Shown: in pieces, positions 52,864 through 61,029 of the stretch
How the letters are laid out: every line of letters begins with the position of its first letter
Numbering within the stretch: position 1 is the stretch's first letter
Origin: Mesorhizobium sp. WSM4311
Lineage (GTDB): Bacteria; Pseudomonadota; Alphaproteobacteria; Rhizobiales; Rhizobiaceae
Direction of reading: 5' to 3'
Length of the DNA: 64,000 nt
NCBI RefSeq assembly: GCF_002295115.1
Contig: NZ_NSFV01000015.1
Location: 1-64,000, forward strand
Notes under the pieces: model-generated
Database searches by the model: none
What the model was told of the DNA's origin: nothing
The model's input: the letters and a program-made list of their open reading frames with translations, nothing else
Made by a program: the position numbers and the translations under genes

Positions 52864-54129
52864 ATGAAATGCGTCATGACCGCCCTCGCGGCCGCCGTTG
52901 CGTGCACCTTTGTCGCCGGAGCAGCCTTAGCCGAGCCCAAGACGAACCTGCTGCACCAGTGGGCGACTGGCTCGGACGCCCAGGCGATCGCCAAGCTCGG
53001 CGAGATGTTCACCGCCAAGGGCGGCAAATGGGAACAGACCTCGATCGCCGGTCACACGGCCAACACGCTGGCCAAGCTGCGTGCCGACGTGATCGCCGGC
53101 AATGCCCCGCCCGCCGTGCAGCTGAAAGGTCCGGAAATCGCCGAGTGGAACAAGACCGGCATGACCGCTGACCTCGACGAGCTGGCGGCCTCGGAAGGAT
53201 GGGAAAAAGTGGTCGCGCCGGAATTGCTTCCGGTGATGAAGCCGACCGGCAAATGGGTCGCCGCCCCCATGAACATCCACCGCATCAACTGGTTGTGGGC
53301 CTCGCCGAAGGTCATGCAGGCCGCCGGCGTGACGGAAATGCCCAAGACCTGGGCCGAGTTCAATGCAGCCTGCGACAAGATCGTCGCCTCTGGCAAGATC
53401 TGCATCTCGCATTCGACGGCCGACTGGACGGATTCGACGGTGTTCGAGGTCGTGCTCTACGGCCAGGACATCGATCTCTATCGCAAGGCCTTCGTCGAGG
53501 GCGATGTCGAATCCATGCGCAGCCCGGGGATGGTGAAGGCCTTCCAGCAGATGCGCCTGATGACGAGCAAGTACATGGATCCGGGCATGGTTGGCCGCGA
53601 CTGGGATTCGATGTCGGCGCTCGTGGGCAAGGGCGACGCAGCTTTCCACATCATGGGCGACTGGACGATCGGCCTGCTGACTGCCGCCGGCTTTAAGGAA
53701 GGCACCGACTATGTCTGCGCCCAGGCACCGACCGATTGGGGCAAACCCGGCTTCATCCTCAACTCGGACTCGGTCGTGTTCTTCAAGCAAAAGGATCAGG
53801 ATTACATCGACGGCCAGAAGCTGCTTGCCAGCCTGATCCTGTCGCCCGACTTCCAGACGGTCTTCAACCAGGCCAAGGGCTCGATCCCCGCGCGTCTCGA
53901 TATCGATCTGTCGAAGGGCTTCAATCCGTGCCAGCAGCTCTCACAGAAGGATCTGCAGGCTTCGATCAAGGACGGCACGCTGGTCCGCTCGATGGCGCAC
54001 AACATGACCATCCCACAGAAGATGCGCGGCGCGATCATGGACGCCATTACCGAGTTCGTCGCGACGCCCGACATGTCACCCGAGGACGGCGCCAATGCGA
54101 TGGCCGACGCGGCCGAAGCACAGAAGTAG
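52864..54129 (+). CDS. Periplasmic sugar-binding protein (CUT1, glucose/mannose-binding type)
   Basis: 421 residues. Signal peptide ending AGAALA-EP, then a type II binding-protein fold. The segments LLHQWATGSDAQAIAKL, PAVQLKGPEIAEWNKTG, VAAPMNIHRINWLWASP and VGRDWDSMSALVGKGDAAF follow those of glucose-binding proteins such as GtsA closely in order. It delivers a hexose, alditol or disaccharide to the two permeases downstream. Gene order binding protein, permease, permease, ATPase is the usual CUT1 operon. Confidence 0.85.
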   Translation: MKCVMTALAAAVACTFVAGAALAEPKTNLLHQWATGSDAQAIAKLGEMFTAKGGKWEQTSIAGHTANTLAKLRADVIAGNAPPAVQLKGPEIAEWNKTGMTADLDELAASEGWEKVVAPELLPVMKPTGKWVAAPMNIHRINWLWASPKVMQAAGVTEMPKTWAEFNAACDKIVASGKICISHSTADWTDSTVFEVVLYGQDIDLYRKAFVEGDVESMRSPGMVKAFQQMRLMTSKYMDPGMVGRDWDSMSALVGKGDAAFHIMGDWTIGLLTAAGFKEGTDYVCAQAPTDWGKPGFILNSDSVVFFKQKDQDYIDGQKLLASLILSPDFQTVFNQAKGSIPARLDIDLSKGFNPCQQLSQKDLQASIKDGTLVRSMAHNMTIPQKMRGAIMDAITEFVATPDMSPEDGANAMADAAEAQK

Positions 54130-54194
54130 ACAGGAACGGCCGGGCGCAATTTCTATCCGCATCCGGCCATCCTCCATCCAGTTCCGCGCCGCAA

Positions 54195-55130
54195 ATGTCA
54201 AATCACGACCTGATCCTATCGACCCCGGCGCCCGCCCGCCCCTGGCGCGAGCGGCTGGGCTCGGCGATGCCCTTGCTGGTGCTCGGCCCCTCGCTTGTGG
54301 CGAGCTTCGTCTACGTCTTCGTGTTCACCGGCTGGACGCTCTACATCTCGCTTTCGAACTCCTCGCTGCTCCCGACCTACGGCTTCGTCGGTCTGGACAA
54401 CTACGCGTCACTCTGGGCGAACCGGCGCTGGAACATCGCCTACGACAACCTCTTTCTCTTCAGCGGCTTCTACATCGTCGGCTCGATGGCCGTGGGACTG
54501 CTGCTGGCGATCCTGATCGACCAGCGCGTGCGCGGAGAAGCGGTCTGGCGCACGATCTTCCTCTATCCGCTGGCCGTCTCCTTCATCGTCACCGGCACGG
54601 TCTGGAGTTGGCTCTACAACCCGACCGACGGTATCCAGGCGATGGTGCGCGGATTGGGCTGGACAAATTTCAGTTTCGCACTCGCCAGCGACCGACACTA
54701 TGCGATCTATGCGGTGATCATCACCGGTGTCTGGCAGTCCTCGGGCTTTGCCATGGCGCTCTTCCTGGCCGGTCTGCGCTCGGTGGATGCGGACCTCGTC
54801 AAGGCCGCGCAGATCGATGGCGCATCGACCTTCCGCATCTATCGCAAAGTGCTTCTGCCAACGATTGCGCCGATCTTCCTGGCGGTCGCCGTCATTCAGA
54901 TCCAATTCGCCATCAAGACCTTCGACCTCGTGGCGGCCCTCACGAAAGGGGGCCCGGGGATCTCGACCACGTTCCCTGCCATTTACGTCTATGACCTGAT
55001 GTTCCAACGCGGCCAGATCGGCGAAGGCGCCGCGGCGGCCATCATGATGCTTGCCGCTCTTGCCGTGGTGCTGGTGCCGTATTCCCTCTGGGTGGTTTGG
55101 CGCCGGCGCAAGGAAGCCGGCCATGGCTGA
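54195..55130 (+). CDS. CUT1 sugar ABC permease, MalF-like
   Basis: 311 residues from the ATG at 54195. Six helices and the EAA coupling motif near residues 200-220 (DADLVKAAQIDGASTFRIYRK minus its last residues). Closest in layout to short MalF-type permeases without the large periplasmic insertion. Overlaps the next permease by eight bases. Confidence 0.87.
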   Translation: MSNHDLILSTPAPARPWRERLGSAMPLLVLGPSLVASFVYVFVFTGWTLYISLSNSSLLPTYGFVGLDNYASLWANRRWNIAYDNLFLFSGFYIVGSMAVGLLLAILIDQRVRGEAVWRTIFLYPLAVSFIVTGTVWSWLYNPTDGIQAMVRGLGWTNFSFALASDRHYAIYAVIITGVWQSSGFAMALFLAGLRSVDADLVKAAQIDGASTFRIYRKVLLPTIAPIFLAVAVIQIQFAIKTFDLVAALTKGGPGISTTFPAIYVYDLMFQRGQIGEGAAAAIMMLAALAVVLVPYSLWVVWRRRKEAGHG

Positions 55131-56028
55131 CGTCCCGCTGGACCACATGCAGGATCATCACGCTGCCACAGTTGCGGCGCGCAGGCATTTCCTCACCCGC
55201 TTCGTCATCTATGGGCTGCTGGCTATCTTCGCGGCGATCTACCTGGTGCCATTGCTGGTCGTGGTGCTGAATTCATTCCGCGATCAGCAAGAGATCGCGC
55301 GCAACGGGTTGATCTCGCTGCCACGCAGTTTCCGCCTCGAAGCCTGGGGCCAGGCCTGGAGCACATATTGCATCGGCGGCACCTGCGAGGGCATGCAGCG
55401 CAACTTCTACAACTCTCTGAAAATGACGATCCCGGCGACAATCATCTCGACGGTGGTCGGCGCGATGAACGGTTACATCTTGTCGAAATGGCGCTTCAAG
55501 GGTTCGGAAGCGCTGTTCACCTGCATGCTGCTCGGCGTCTTCATTCCGGGCCAGATTTCGTTGATGCCCTGGGCGTTCATCCTCGGCAATCTGGGCCTCA
55601 GCAATTCCACCTACGGGCTCATCGTCATCCACGTCATCCAGGGCATTTCGTTCACCACGCTGTTCTGCCGCAACTACTACGTCAGCATCCCCGACGATCT
55701 GATCAAGGCGGCACGCATCGACGGCGCAGGCTTCTGGCGCATCTTCCGCAAGATCATTCTCCCGCTCTCCTCACCGATCCTGATCGTCACGGTGATCTGG
55801 CAGTTCACCGGCATCTGGAACGAATATCTGTTCGGTGTCGTCTTCACCTCCGGGCAGCAACAGCCGATCACGGCCGCACTCGTTGCGCTGACGGCAAGCG
55901 GCACCAATGTACGCGCCTACGATGTCATGAGCGCCGCCGTGCTAATCGGCGCGCTGCCGCCGCTGCTGATCTATCTCTTCGGCGGCAAGTATTTCGTCCG
56001 CGGCCTGACCCAGGGCGCGATCAAGTGA
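55123..56028 (+). CDS. CUT1 sugar ABC permease, MalG-like
   Basis: 301 residues from the ATG at 55123. Six helices; the EAA loop is IPDDLIKAARIDGAGFWRIF and the C terminus GGKYFVRGLTQGAIK is the typical MalG-type ending that contacts the ATPase. The final codons and stop are duplicated in tandem (56014-56043) without altering the protein. Confidence 0.88.
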   Translation: MADVPLDHMQDHHAATVAARRHFLTRFVIYGLLAIFAAIYLVPLLVVVLNSFRDQQEIARNGLISLPRSFRLEAWGQAWSTYCIGGTCEGMQRNFYNSLKMTIPATIISTVVGAMNGYILSKWRFKGSEALFTCMLLGVFIPGQISLMPWAFILGNLGLSNSTYGLIVIHVIQGISFTTLFCRNYYVSIPDDLIKAARIDGAGFWRIFRKIILPLSSPILIVTVIWQFTGIWNEYLFGVVFTSGQQQPITAALVALTASGTNVRAYDVMSAAVLIGALPPLLIYLFGGKYFVRGLTQGAIK

Positions 56029-56043
56029 GGCGCGATCAAGTGA
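56014..56043 (+). repeat. Tandem 15-bp duplication at the end of the permease gene
   Basis: GGCGCGATCAAGTGA occurs twice in direct succession (56014-56028, 56029-56043). The first copy encodes the last four residues and stop; the second is untranslated. Confidence 0.9.
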
Positions 56044-56095
56044 GCGTAGCCTATCTGATGTCGCCGATCGCCTCGACCGCCAAGAAAGGCATCGC

Positions 56096-57202
56096 ATGTC
56101 GACATTGACCATCCGATCCCTGCGCAAGAACTACGGCTCGGTCGAGGTGCTGAAGGGCATCGATCTCGAGGCGCAGAACGGTGAGTTCATCGCGCTGGTC
56201 GGACCGTCCGGCTGCGGCAAGTCCACCTTGCTCGCGATGATCGCCGGGCTGGAAACCGTAACCTCCGGCGAGATCCGCATCGACGGCCGGCTGGTCAATT
56301 CGGTTGCGCCTAAGGACCGCGACATCGCCATGGTGTTCCAGTCCTACGCGCTTTACCCGACGATGACGGTGCGCGAGAACATCACCTTCGGCATGGAAAG
56401 CCGCCGCGTACCGAAGCCGCAGCAGGACGAGGCCGTCAAGCGGGTTGCAGCGTTCCTGCAGATCGAACCGCTGCTTGGGCGCAAGCCCGGACAGCTTTCG
56501 GGCGGCCAGCGCCAGCGTGTCGCGATGGGCCGGGCGCTGGTGCGTGATCCGAAACTGTTCCTGTTCGACGAGCCGCTCTCCAATCTCGACGCCAAGCTGC
56601 GCGTCGACATGCGTACCGAAATCAAGAAGCTGCATCACCGTGTCGGCAAGACGACGGTTTACGTCACGCATGATCAGGTCGAGGCGATGACGCTGGCCTC
56701 GCGCATCGCCGTGATGCATCAGGGCTCGGTCCAGCAATTCGATGAGCCGGCCACGATCTACAACCGTCCGGCCAACATGTTCGTCGCGGGCTTCATGGGT
56801 TCGCCGGCGATGAATTTTTTGCCGGCCGAACTGGGCGAGGAAGGCGGCCGCCCGACTGTTGTCTTGCCGACCGCCGACGGCAAGACGGCCAGCCTGCCGA
56901 TCGTCCAGGCCCTGCCGTCCGATACGCCGCGACAGCTCTTGCTCGGCATCCGGCCGGAGCACATCTACCGGTTTGATCCCGATCTTGCCCGCCGCAAGCC
57001 AAGCATCGCGCAAATCGATGCCGTGGTCGAACTGGTCGAGCCGACGGGTGCGGAAACCATGGCCGTTCTGCGCCTGGGCGGCAAGGAGATCACCGGTCGT
57101 TTCGACCCCGACGGCACGCCTCGGATGGGTGAGACGGTGACGCTCGGCATCGACATGGCGCGTGCCTGCTTGTTCGACCCGACGACCCAACGCCTGATCT
57201 GA
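56096..57202 (+). CDS. CUT1 sugar ABC transporter ATPase (UgpC/MsmK type)
   Basis: 368 residues. Walker A GPSGCGKST, Q-loop FQSYALYP, signature LSGGQRQRVAMGRAL, Walker B LFLFDEPLSNLDA, H-loop VTHDQ, then TOBE domains (FVAGFMGSPAMNFL, LLGIRPEHIY). Full length, unlike the decayed relative at 27049-27536. It energises the importer with the two preceding permeases. Confidence 0.92.
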   Translation: MSTLTIRSLRKNYGSVEVLKGIDLEAQNGEFIALVGPSGCGKSTLLAMIAGLETVTSGEIRIDGRLVNSVAPKDRDIAMVFQSYALYPTMTVRENITFGMESRRVPKPQQDEAVKRVAAFLQIEPLLGRKPGQLSGGQRQRVAMGRALVRDPKLFLFDEPLSNLDAKLRVDMRTEIKKLHHRVGKTTVYVTHDQVEAMTLASRIAVMHQGSVQQFDEPATIYNRPANMFVAGFMGSPAMNFLPAELGEEGGRPTVVLPTADGKTASLPIVQALPSDTPRQLLLGIRPEHIYRFDPDLARRKPSIAQIDAVVELVEPTGAETMAVLRLGGKEITGRFDPDGTPRMGETVTLGIDMARACLFDPTTQRLI

Positions 57203-57216
57203 AGAGAGTTCCGCTT

Positions 57217-57984
57217 TTGTCCTTTGCCACCTATCCGAGCCTGGCCGACCGTGTCGTGCTGATTACCGGCGGCGCGTCCGGCATCGGCGCCGACACGGTT
57301 CGCGCCTTCGCCGCCAATGGCGCACGCGTCGCGTTTCTCGATCTGCAGCAGGAGGCCGGCGAAGAGCTCGCGCGGGAACTCGCCGCCACGGCAACGCACC
57401 CGCCCCTATTCATGCGCTGCGACGTGACCGATATTGCCGCCCTCCAGGCTGCGATCGGCACGGTGCGCGACCGCGTCGGATCTGTCGCGGTACTGGTCAA
57501 CAACGCCGCCGACGATAATCGCCACCCGGTCGCCGAGGTGACGCAAGAGTACTGGGACCACGCCCAGGACGTGAACCTCAGGCACCACTTCTTTGCCGCC
57601 CAGGCCGTGCATCCGCACATGAAGGAACTGGGCTTTGGTTCGATCGTCAATTTTTCCTCGATCGCCTGGCGCTTCGGCGCGGCGGAGATGGCGCCCTATG
57701 CGACGGCCAAGGCTGCGGTGGTCGGGTTGACATTCGCGTTGGCGCGGGCGTTTGGCCCCGACAACATCCGCGTCAACGCCATTGAGCCGGGCGCCGTCAT
57801 CACCGACCGGCAACGGCGGCTTTGGTACAAGACACAGGGCACGGTCGACCAGGTCGTGCAGCGCCAGATGATCCGCCGGGTTCTGCTGGGCGAGGAGATC
57901 GCGCGCACGGTGCTGTTCCTCGCCGCAGACGACAGCCGCATGATCACCAAGCAGTCGATCACCGTGGATGCCGGCCTGCGATGA
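57217..57984 (+). CDS. Short-chain dehydrogenase/reductase
   Basis: 255 residues, TTG start at 57217 (GAAGAGAG upstream), 14 bases after the ATPase gene. TGGASGIG cofactor loop, NNAADDN in place of NNAG, catalytic NFSSIAW and YATAK. The DLQQ after beta-2 suggests preference for NAD. It probably oxidises the imported sugar or alditol; the substrate is not known. Its stop overlaps the next start. Confidence 0.82.
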   Translation: MSFATYPSLADRVVLITGGASGIGADTVRAFAANGARVAFLDLQQEAGEELARELAATATHPPLFMRCDVTDIAALQAAIGTVRDRVGSVAVLVNNAADDNRHPVAEVTQEYWDHAQDVNLRHHFFAAQAVHPHMKELGFGSIVNFSSIAWRFGAAEMAPYATAKAAVVGLTFALARAFGPDNIRVNAIEPGAVITDRQRRLWYKTQGTVDQVVQRQMIRRVLLGEEIARTVLFLAADDSRMITKQSITVDAGLR

Positions 57985-59012
57985 CGGCGAAACCAGAATC
58001 CAAGGATCGCTCCATGCTCCAGGTGGGCCTGAACCCCTACGGTCTGACCTATCATCTCGGCCTGCAGGCCCGCGGCACGCCACGCGCCAATCCCAAGCCG
58101 GCGGGGCTGGAGGGTTTCATCGCGCTTGCGACCGAGCTCGGCGCCAAGGTGCTGGAGATCTGGGTGCCATGGCTGACGGAGCTTTCCGACGATGCGGTCA
58201 TCGCGCTGCGCGAAAGGCTCGCCGGCCTCGGCATCACCCCGATCGTCAGCGGCGGCCTTTTGGTCGGTGAACCGCTCGATGATGCCTTTCGGGCCGCGCG
58301 CCTGCTCAAGGCCAAAATCATCCGAACGGCACTGACGCCGGTTCTGTGTGGCGACCGCAACGCTGCCGGCGAGAAATGGAGCGAGTTCGCCGGCATCATT
58401 CGCGCGAGATTGCAGGAATGGGGTCCGCGCGCGATTGCCGAAGGCCATGTCCTGGCGATCGAAAACCACCAGGACTTCACCAGCCAGGAACTCGCCGATT
58501 TCTGCGCACTCGGCGGCGAAGGCGTCGGCATCACCTTCGACACCGGCAACACATTCCCGGTCGGCGAAGCGCCGCTCGATTTTACGCGTCGGATCGCACC
58601 TTACGTCCGCCATGTCCACCTCAAGGACTACCGCGTGCAGTTCACGACCGAAGGCTACAGGCTGATCCGCTGTGCCATCGGCGATGGTGCAGTGCCGTTT
58701 GCCGAACTGTTCGCAGTTCTTGCCGAACACCACGATCGCATGACCGCCGTTCTCGAACCGGGTGCATTGGAGGCGCGGCATGTCCGCTTTCTCAGCGACG
58801 ACTGGTGGTACGGCTATCCGCCGAAGACGGCGCGCGAATTTGCCGCCTGCCTGCGGGCCGCGCAGCGCAATCGGCTGCCCGATGATGCCGACTACCGCAC
58901 CCCTTGGGAGCGCGAAGACGACGTTTCCCTCGTTTCCTATGAGCTCGACATGATCAGGCGCAGCGCCGCCAACATGCGCAACCTTGGTTTGATGAAAGTG
59001 GAGAAGATCTGA
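57981..59012 (+). CDS. Xylose-isomerase-like TIM-barrel protein
   Basis: 343 residues from the ATG at 57981, overlapping the SDR stop. The Asp/Glu/His metal-site pattern of the AP endonuclease 2/xylose isomerase-like fold is visible: AIENHQDFTS, ITFDTGNTF, VRHVHLKDYR and AVLEPGA, each near the end of a strand. Such proteins isomerise, epimerise or dehydrate sugars and keto-sugar acids. It is longer than most (about 280) owing to a C-terminal helical tail. It presumably acts after one of the two SDRs that flank it. Confidence 0.75.
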   Translation: MTAKPESKDRSMLQVGLNPYGLTYHLGLQARGTPRANPKPAGLEGFIALATELGAKVLEIWVPWLTELSDDAVIALRERLAGLGITPIVSGGLLVGEPLDDAFRAARLLKAKIIRTALTPVLCGDRNAAGEKWSEFAGIIRARLQEWGPRAIAEGHVLAIENHQDFTSQELADFCALGGEGVGITFDTGNTFPVGEAPLDFTRRIAPYVRHVHLKDYRVQFTTEGYRLIRCAIGDGAVPFAELFAVLAEHHDRMTAVLEPGALEARHVRFLSDDWWYGYPPKTAREFAACLRAAQRNRLPDDADYRTPWEREDDVSLVSYELDMIRRSAANMRNLGLMKVEKI

Positions 59013-59824
59013 TGACGGCACGTGAACTCGATGGATTGACCGCCTTCGTAACCGGCTCCGGCCGTGGCCTCGGTCGCGTGATGGCCGAGCGCCTGGCGGA
59101 ACTCGGCGCCAATGTCGCGATCCATGACATGGACGAAACAGCGCCGGCCAAATACGGCGAGTTCGCCAATCTCGCAGAGGTGGCCGAGCGCCTGAAGCGT
59201 CATGGCACGAAGGTCACGTCGGTGACCGGCAACATTGGCGACCAGAAGGCGGTGGCCGAGATGAAGCGCAAGATCGAGGCCGATCTCGGCGACGTGCATG
59301 TGCTGGTCAATTGCGCCGGCGGCGACATCGGCGCCAAGGGCGGCAAGCCGAACCCGAACAACGCCCTCGACATCGAACTGGACGACATCCGTGTGCTCAC
59401 CGAAAACAATCTGATCGGCACGATGCTGGTCTGCCAGGCCTTCGTGCCGCCCATGAAGCAGCGCGGCGGCGGCTCCGTCATCAACATCGCGTCGGCGGCA
59501 GCACATCTCGGCGTCTCACCCGAGGTCGTCTACTCGACGTTGAAGGCCGCGGTTGTGCATTACACGCGCTGCCTCGCCAAGGAGCTGATCGACGACGGCG
59601 TGCGCATCAATGCGGTCAGCCCCGGCGCCACCAAGACGGCCCGGTTCCAGGCGACCCGAGTGGTCGATCCGACGCGCATGGATTCGAGCAAGAAATCGCT
59701 AAACCGCTATGCGGAGCCGGAAGAGATCGCCGAGGCGGTGGCCTTTCTCGCCGGTCCACGCGCGCGCTTCATCAACGGCCAGATCATCCGCGTCGATGGT
59801 GGTTTCACCATCTTTCCAGGTTGA
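59012..59824 (+). CDS. Short-chain dehydrogenase/reductase
   Basis: 270 residues, start overlapping the previous stop by one base (TGATG). TGSGRGLG loop, VNCAGGDIG, catalytic NIASAAAHL and YSTLK, C-terminal GQIIRVDGGFT. An insertion after the NNAG position (GGKPNPNNALDI) distinguishes it from the first SDR. Last gene of the ROK-controlled operon. Confidence 0.82.
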   Translation: MTARELDGLTAFVTGSGRGLGRVMAERLAELGANVAIHDMDETAPAKYGEFANLAEVAERLKRHGTKVTSVTGNIGDQKAVAEMKRKIEADLGDVHVLVNCAGGDIGAKGGKPNPNNALDIELDDIRVLTENNLIGTMLVCQAFVPPMKQRGGGSVINIASAAAHLGVSPEVVYSTLKAAVVHYTRCLAKELIDDGVRINAVSPGATKTARFQATRVVDPTRMDSSKKSLNRYAEPEEIAEAVAFLAGPRARFINGQIIRVDGGFTIFPG

Positions 59825-59888
59825 ATGGGCGCCGACTACAGCGGCAGCCGCCCCTCAGGTGGAGGTCGCCACTTATGGGATAAGTAGA

Positions 59889-59965
59889 TGGTACCGTTGG
59901 CTGGGATCGAACCAGCGACCTCCGGATCCACAATCCGGCGCTCTAACCAGCTGAGCTACAACGGC
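59889..59965 (-). tRNA. tRNA-His (GTG anticodon)
   Basis: On the minus strand a complete 77-base cloverleaf: acceptor GCCGTTG with CAACGGT, D-arm GCTC-AGCTGGTTA-GAGC, anticodon loop TTGTGGA (GTG), T-arm with GGTTCGATCC, discriminator A73 and encoded CCA. There is no G at -1 (the base before the acceptor is T). This A73/no-G-1 form is the alphaproteobacterial exception to the universal tRNA-His rule. Confidence 0.95.
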
Positions 59966-60129
59966 ACATTTGCCTGAGCAGAATCTCTTCGGGAACTCGT
60001 CTCAAGCGATCCGCTCTGTCGTTCGGCGATGCGTCCATACGGGCTTATGGATTTTAATTCAAGGCTTTTGCGAAGCAAAGGCCACTTCCCCACAAGTCGG
60101 CGCAACAGTGGCGGTTCGCCGGGCAAAGA

Positions 60130-60161
60130 AAAAGGCCGGCGGGAGGAGGTGCCGGCCTTTT
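60130..60161 (-). terminator. Terminator of the small RNA and phasin transcript
   Basis: 11-bp perfect stem with loop ACCTCCTCCC on the minus strand, followed by TTTTTCTTT. It also forms the third hairpin of the small RNA. Confidence 0.85.
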
Positions 60162-60231
60162 CCTGTTACGAGCCAGCGGGAGGAGGAGCTGGCTGGTCAC
60201 CCCGGGGAGCAGAGGGAGGAGGTTCCACTCG
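60130..60231 (-). ncRNA. Putative cuckoo-type small RNA with three anti-Shine-Dalgarno hairpin loops
   Basis: On the minus strand three consecutive hairpins each expose the same 10-base loop (A/T)CCTCCTCCC: hairpin 1 stem GAGTGGA/TCTGCTC (60207-60230), hairpin 2 stem AGCCAGC/GCTGGCT (60171-60194), hairpin 3 an 11-bp perfect stem AAAAGGCCGGC (60130-60161) followed by a T-tract as terminator. In hairpin 1 two G-U pairs form only in the minus-strand RNA, fixing the orientation. CCUCCUCCC loops are the hallmark of the cuckoo/CcsR small RNAs of Rhizobiales and Rhodobacter, thought to bind proteins or ribosome binding sites. It lies 90 bases downstream of the phasin gene on the same strand and may be processed from its 3' end. 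Confidence 0.75.
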
Positions 60232-60320
60232 CCGGGTATTTCGTGATGGCTACCACCATACGCCTGATCGTTTTTGAGAAAATGCGACCTTTTGTTGCAT
60301 CCTCAGATCATGCGCAAATA

Positions 60321-60779
60321 TTAGGCAGCCTTAATGTCCTTGATCGCCTTCTCGAAGGCGGTCTTGATCGGCTTGGAGACGTCTTCCGCCGCCTTGGAGG
60401 CAACGGCCTGGAAATCCTTGGCCTGCTCGACCGTCAACTCGACGCGCTTGCGCAGGAAAGCGGTCTGCAGTTCGACGACTTCCGACAGCGACTTGGCGCC
60501 GATCAGGGCTTCGAGATGCGAGAAGCCGGCTTCGGCATTGGCGCGCAGCGCCGCGATGGTCTTGAGCGACAGGTCGCTGGAAACAGTCTTGGCGGTCTCG
60601 TAGGTCGACTCCAGAGCCTTCTGGGTCTCCTCGGCGCCGGTCTTGAGCTTGGCATAGGCCTCCTTCGACTGCTCAACGCCCTTTTCGGCGAAGGCGCGCA
60701 TCTGGTCGGTGGCCTTGGAAGCGTCGAAGCTCGGGAATTCAACGTTTTCGATGGTCTCGGCAGTTTTGGTCCTGGACAT
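60321..60779 (-). CDS. phaP: Phasin (polyhydroxyalkanoate granule-associated protein)
   Basis: 152 residues, rich in Ala, Lys, Glu and helix-forming heptads with no Cys or Trp; MRAFAEKGVEQSKEAYAKL and AFLRKRVELTVEQAKDF match the Phasin_2 family. It coats PHB granules and controls their size. AGGATGG precedes the start. A sigma-70 promoter and an inverted repeat lie 85-110 bases upstream (listed separately). Confidence 0.88.
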   Translation of the reverse strand: MSRTKTAETIENVEFPSFDASKATDQMRAFAEKGVEQSKEAYAKLKTGAEETQKALESTYETAKTVSSDLSLKTIAALRANAEAGFSHLEALIGAKSLSEVVELQTAFLRKRVELTVEQAKDFQAVASKAAEDVSKPIKTAFEKAIKDIKAA

Positions 60780-60840
60780 TTTCCATCCTTTTCAGCGGCA
60801 GCGGCTTTGACGGAAAGCCGTCTCGTTCATGTATGATGGC

Positions 60841-60869
60841 AATATAAAGGCAATTTTTGTGCATTGCAA
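60841..60869 (-). promoter_or_regulatory. Promoter of the phasin gene
   Basis: On the minus strand TTGCAA (60864-60869), 17 bases, TATATT (60841-60846), followed 60 bases later by the phasin start. Confidence 0.65.
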
Positions 60870-60888
60870 TATCTTTGTTGCAGTGCAC
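60859..60888. promoter_or_regulatory. Inverted repeat over the phasin promoter, putative PhaR operator
   Basis: GTGCATTGCAA (60859-60869), 8-base spacer, TTGCAGTGCAC (60878-60888), one mismatch in 11. It covers the -35 box. PhaR repressors of alphaproteobacteria bind TGC/GCA-type repeats before phasin genes; assignment by analogy. Confidence 0.55.
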
Positions 60889-61029
60889 CATATATTTCTT
60901 TCCGGCCGTTAACCAAAAGCCCAGAAACCAGCCTTTGCACGTTCTGGCTTGTGGACCTTCACGCCTGCGGCTTTTATTAACAAAGCGTTAACTGCAAATT
61001 TCGCCGCTCCGTGAGGGTTCGCCAAGCGC

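Noticed and set aside
56027..56095. Possible small gene between the MalG-like permease and the ATPase
   Set aside because: The 67-base gap is explained by the 15-bp duplication; no start with a ribosome site gives a plausible peptide.
59889..59990. tRNA-His as an integration site of a genomic island
   Set aside because: No integrase gene, no repeat of the tRNA 3' end and no mobility gene seen anywhere in the window.
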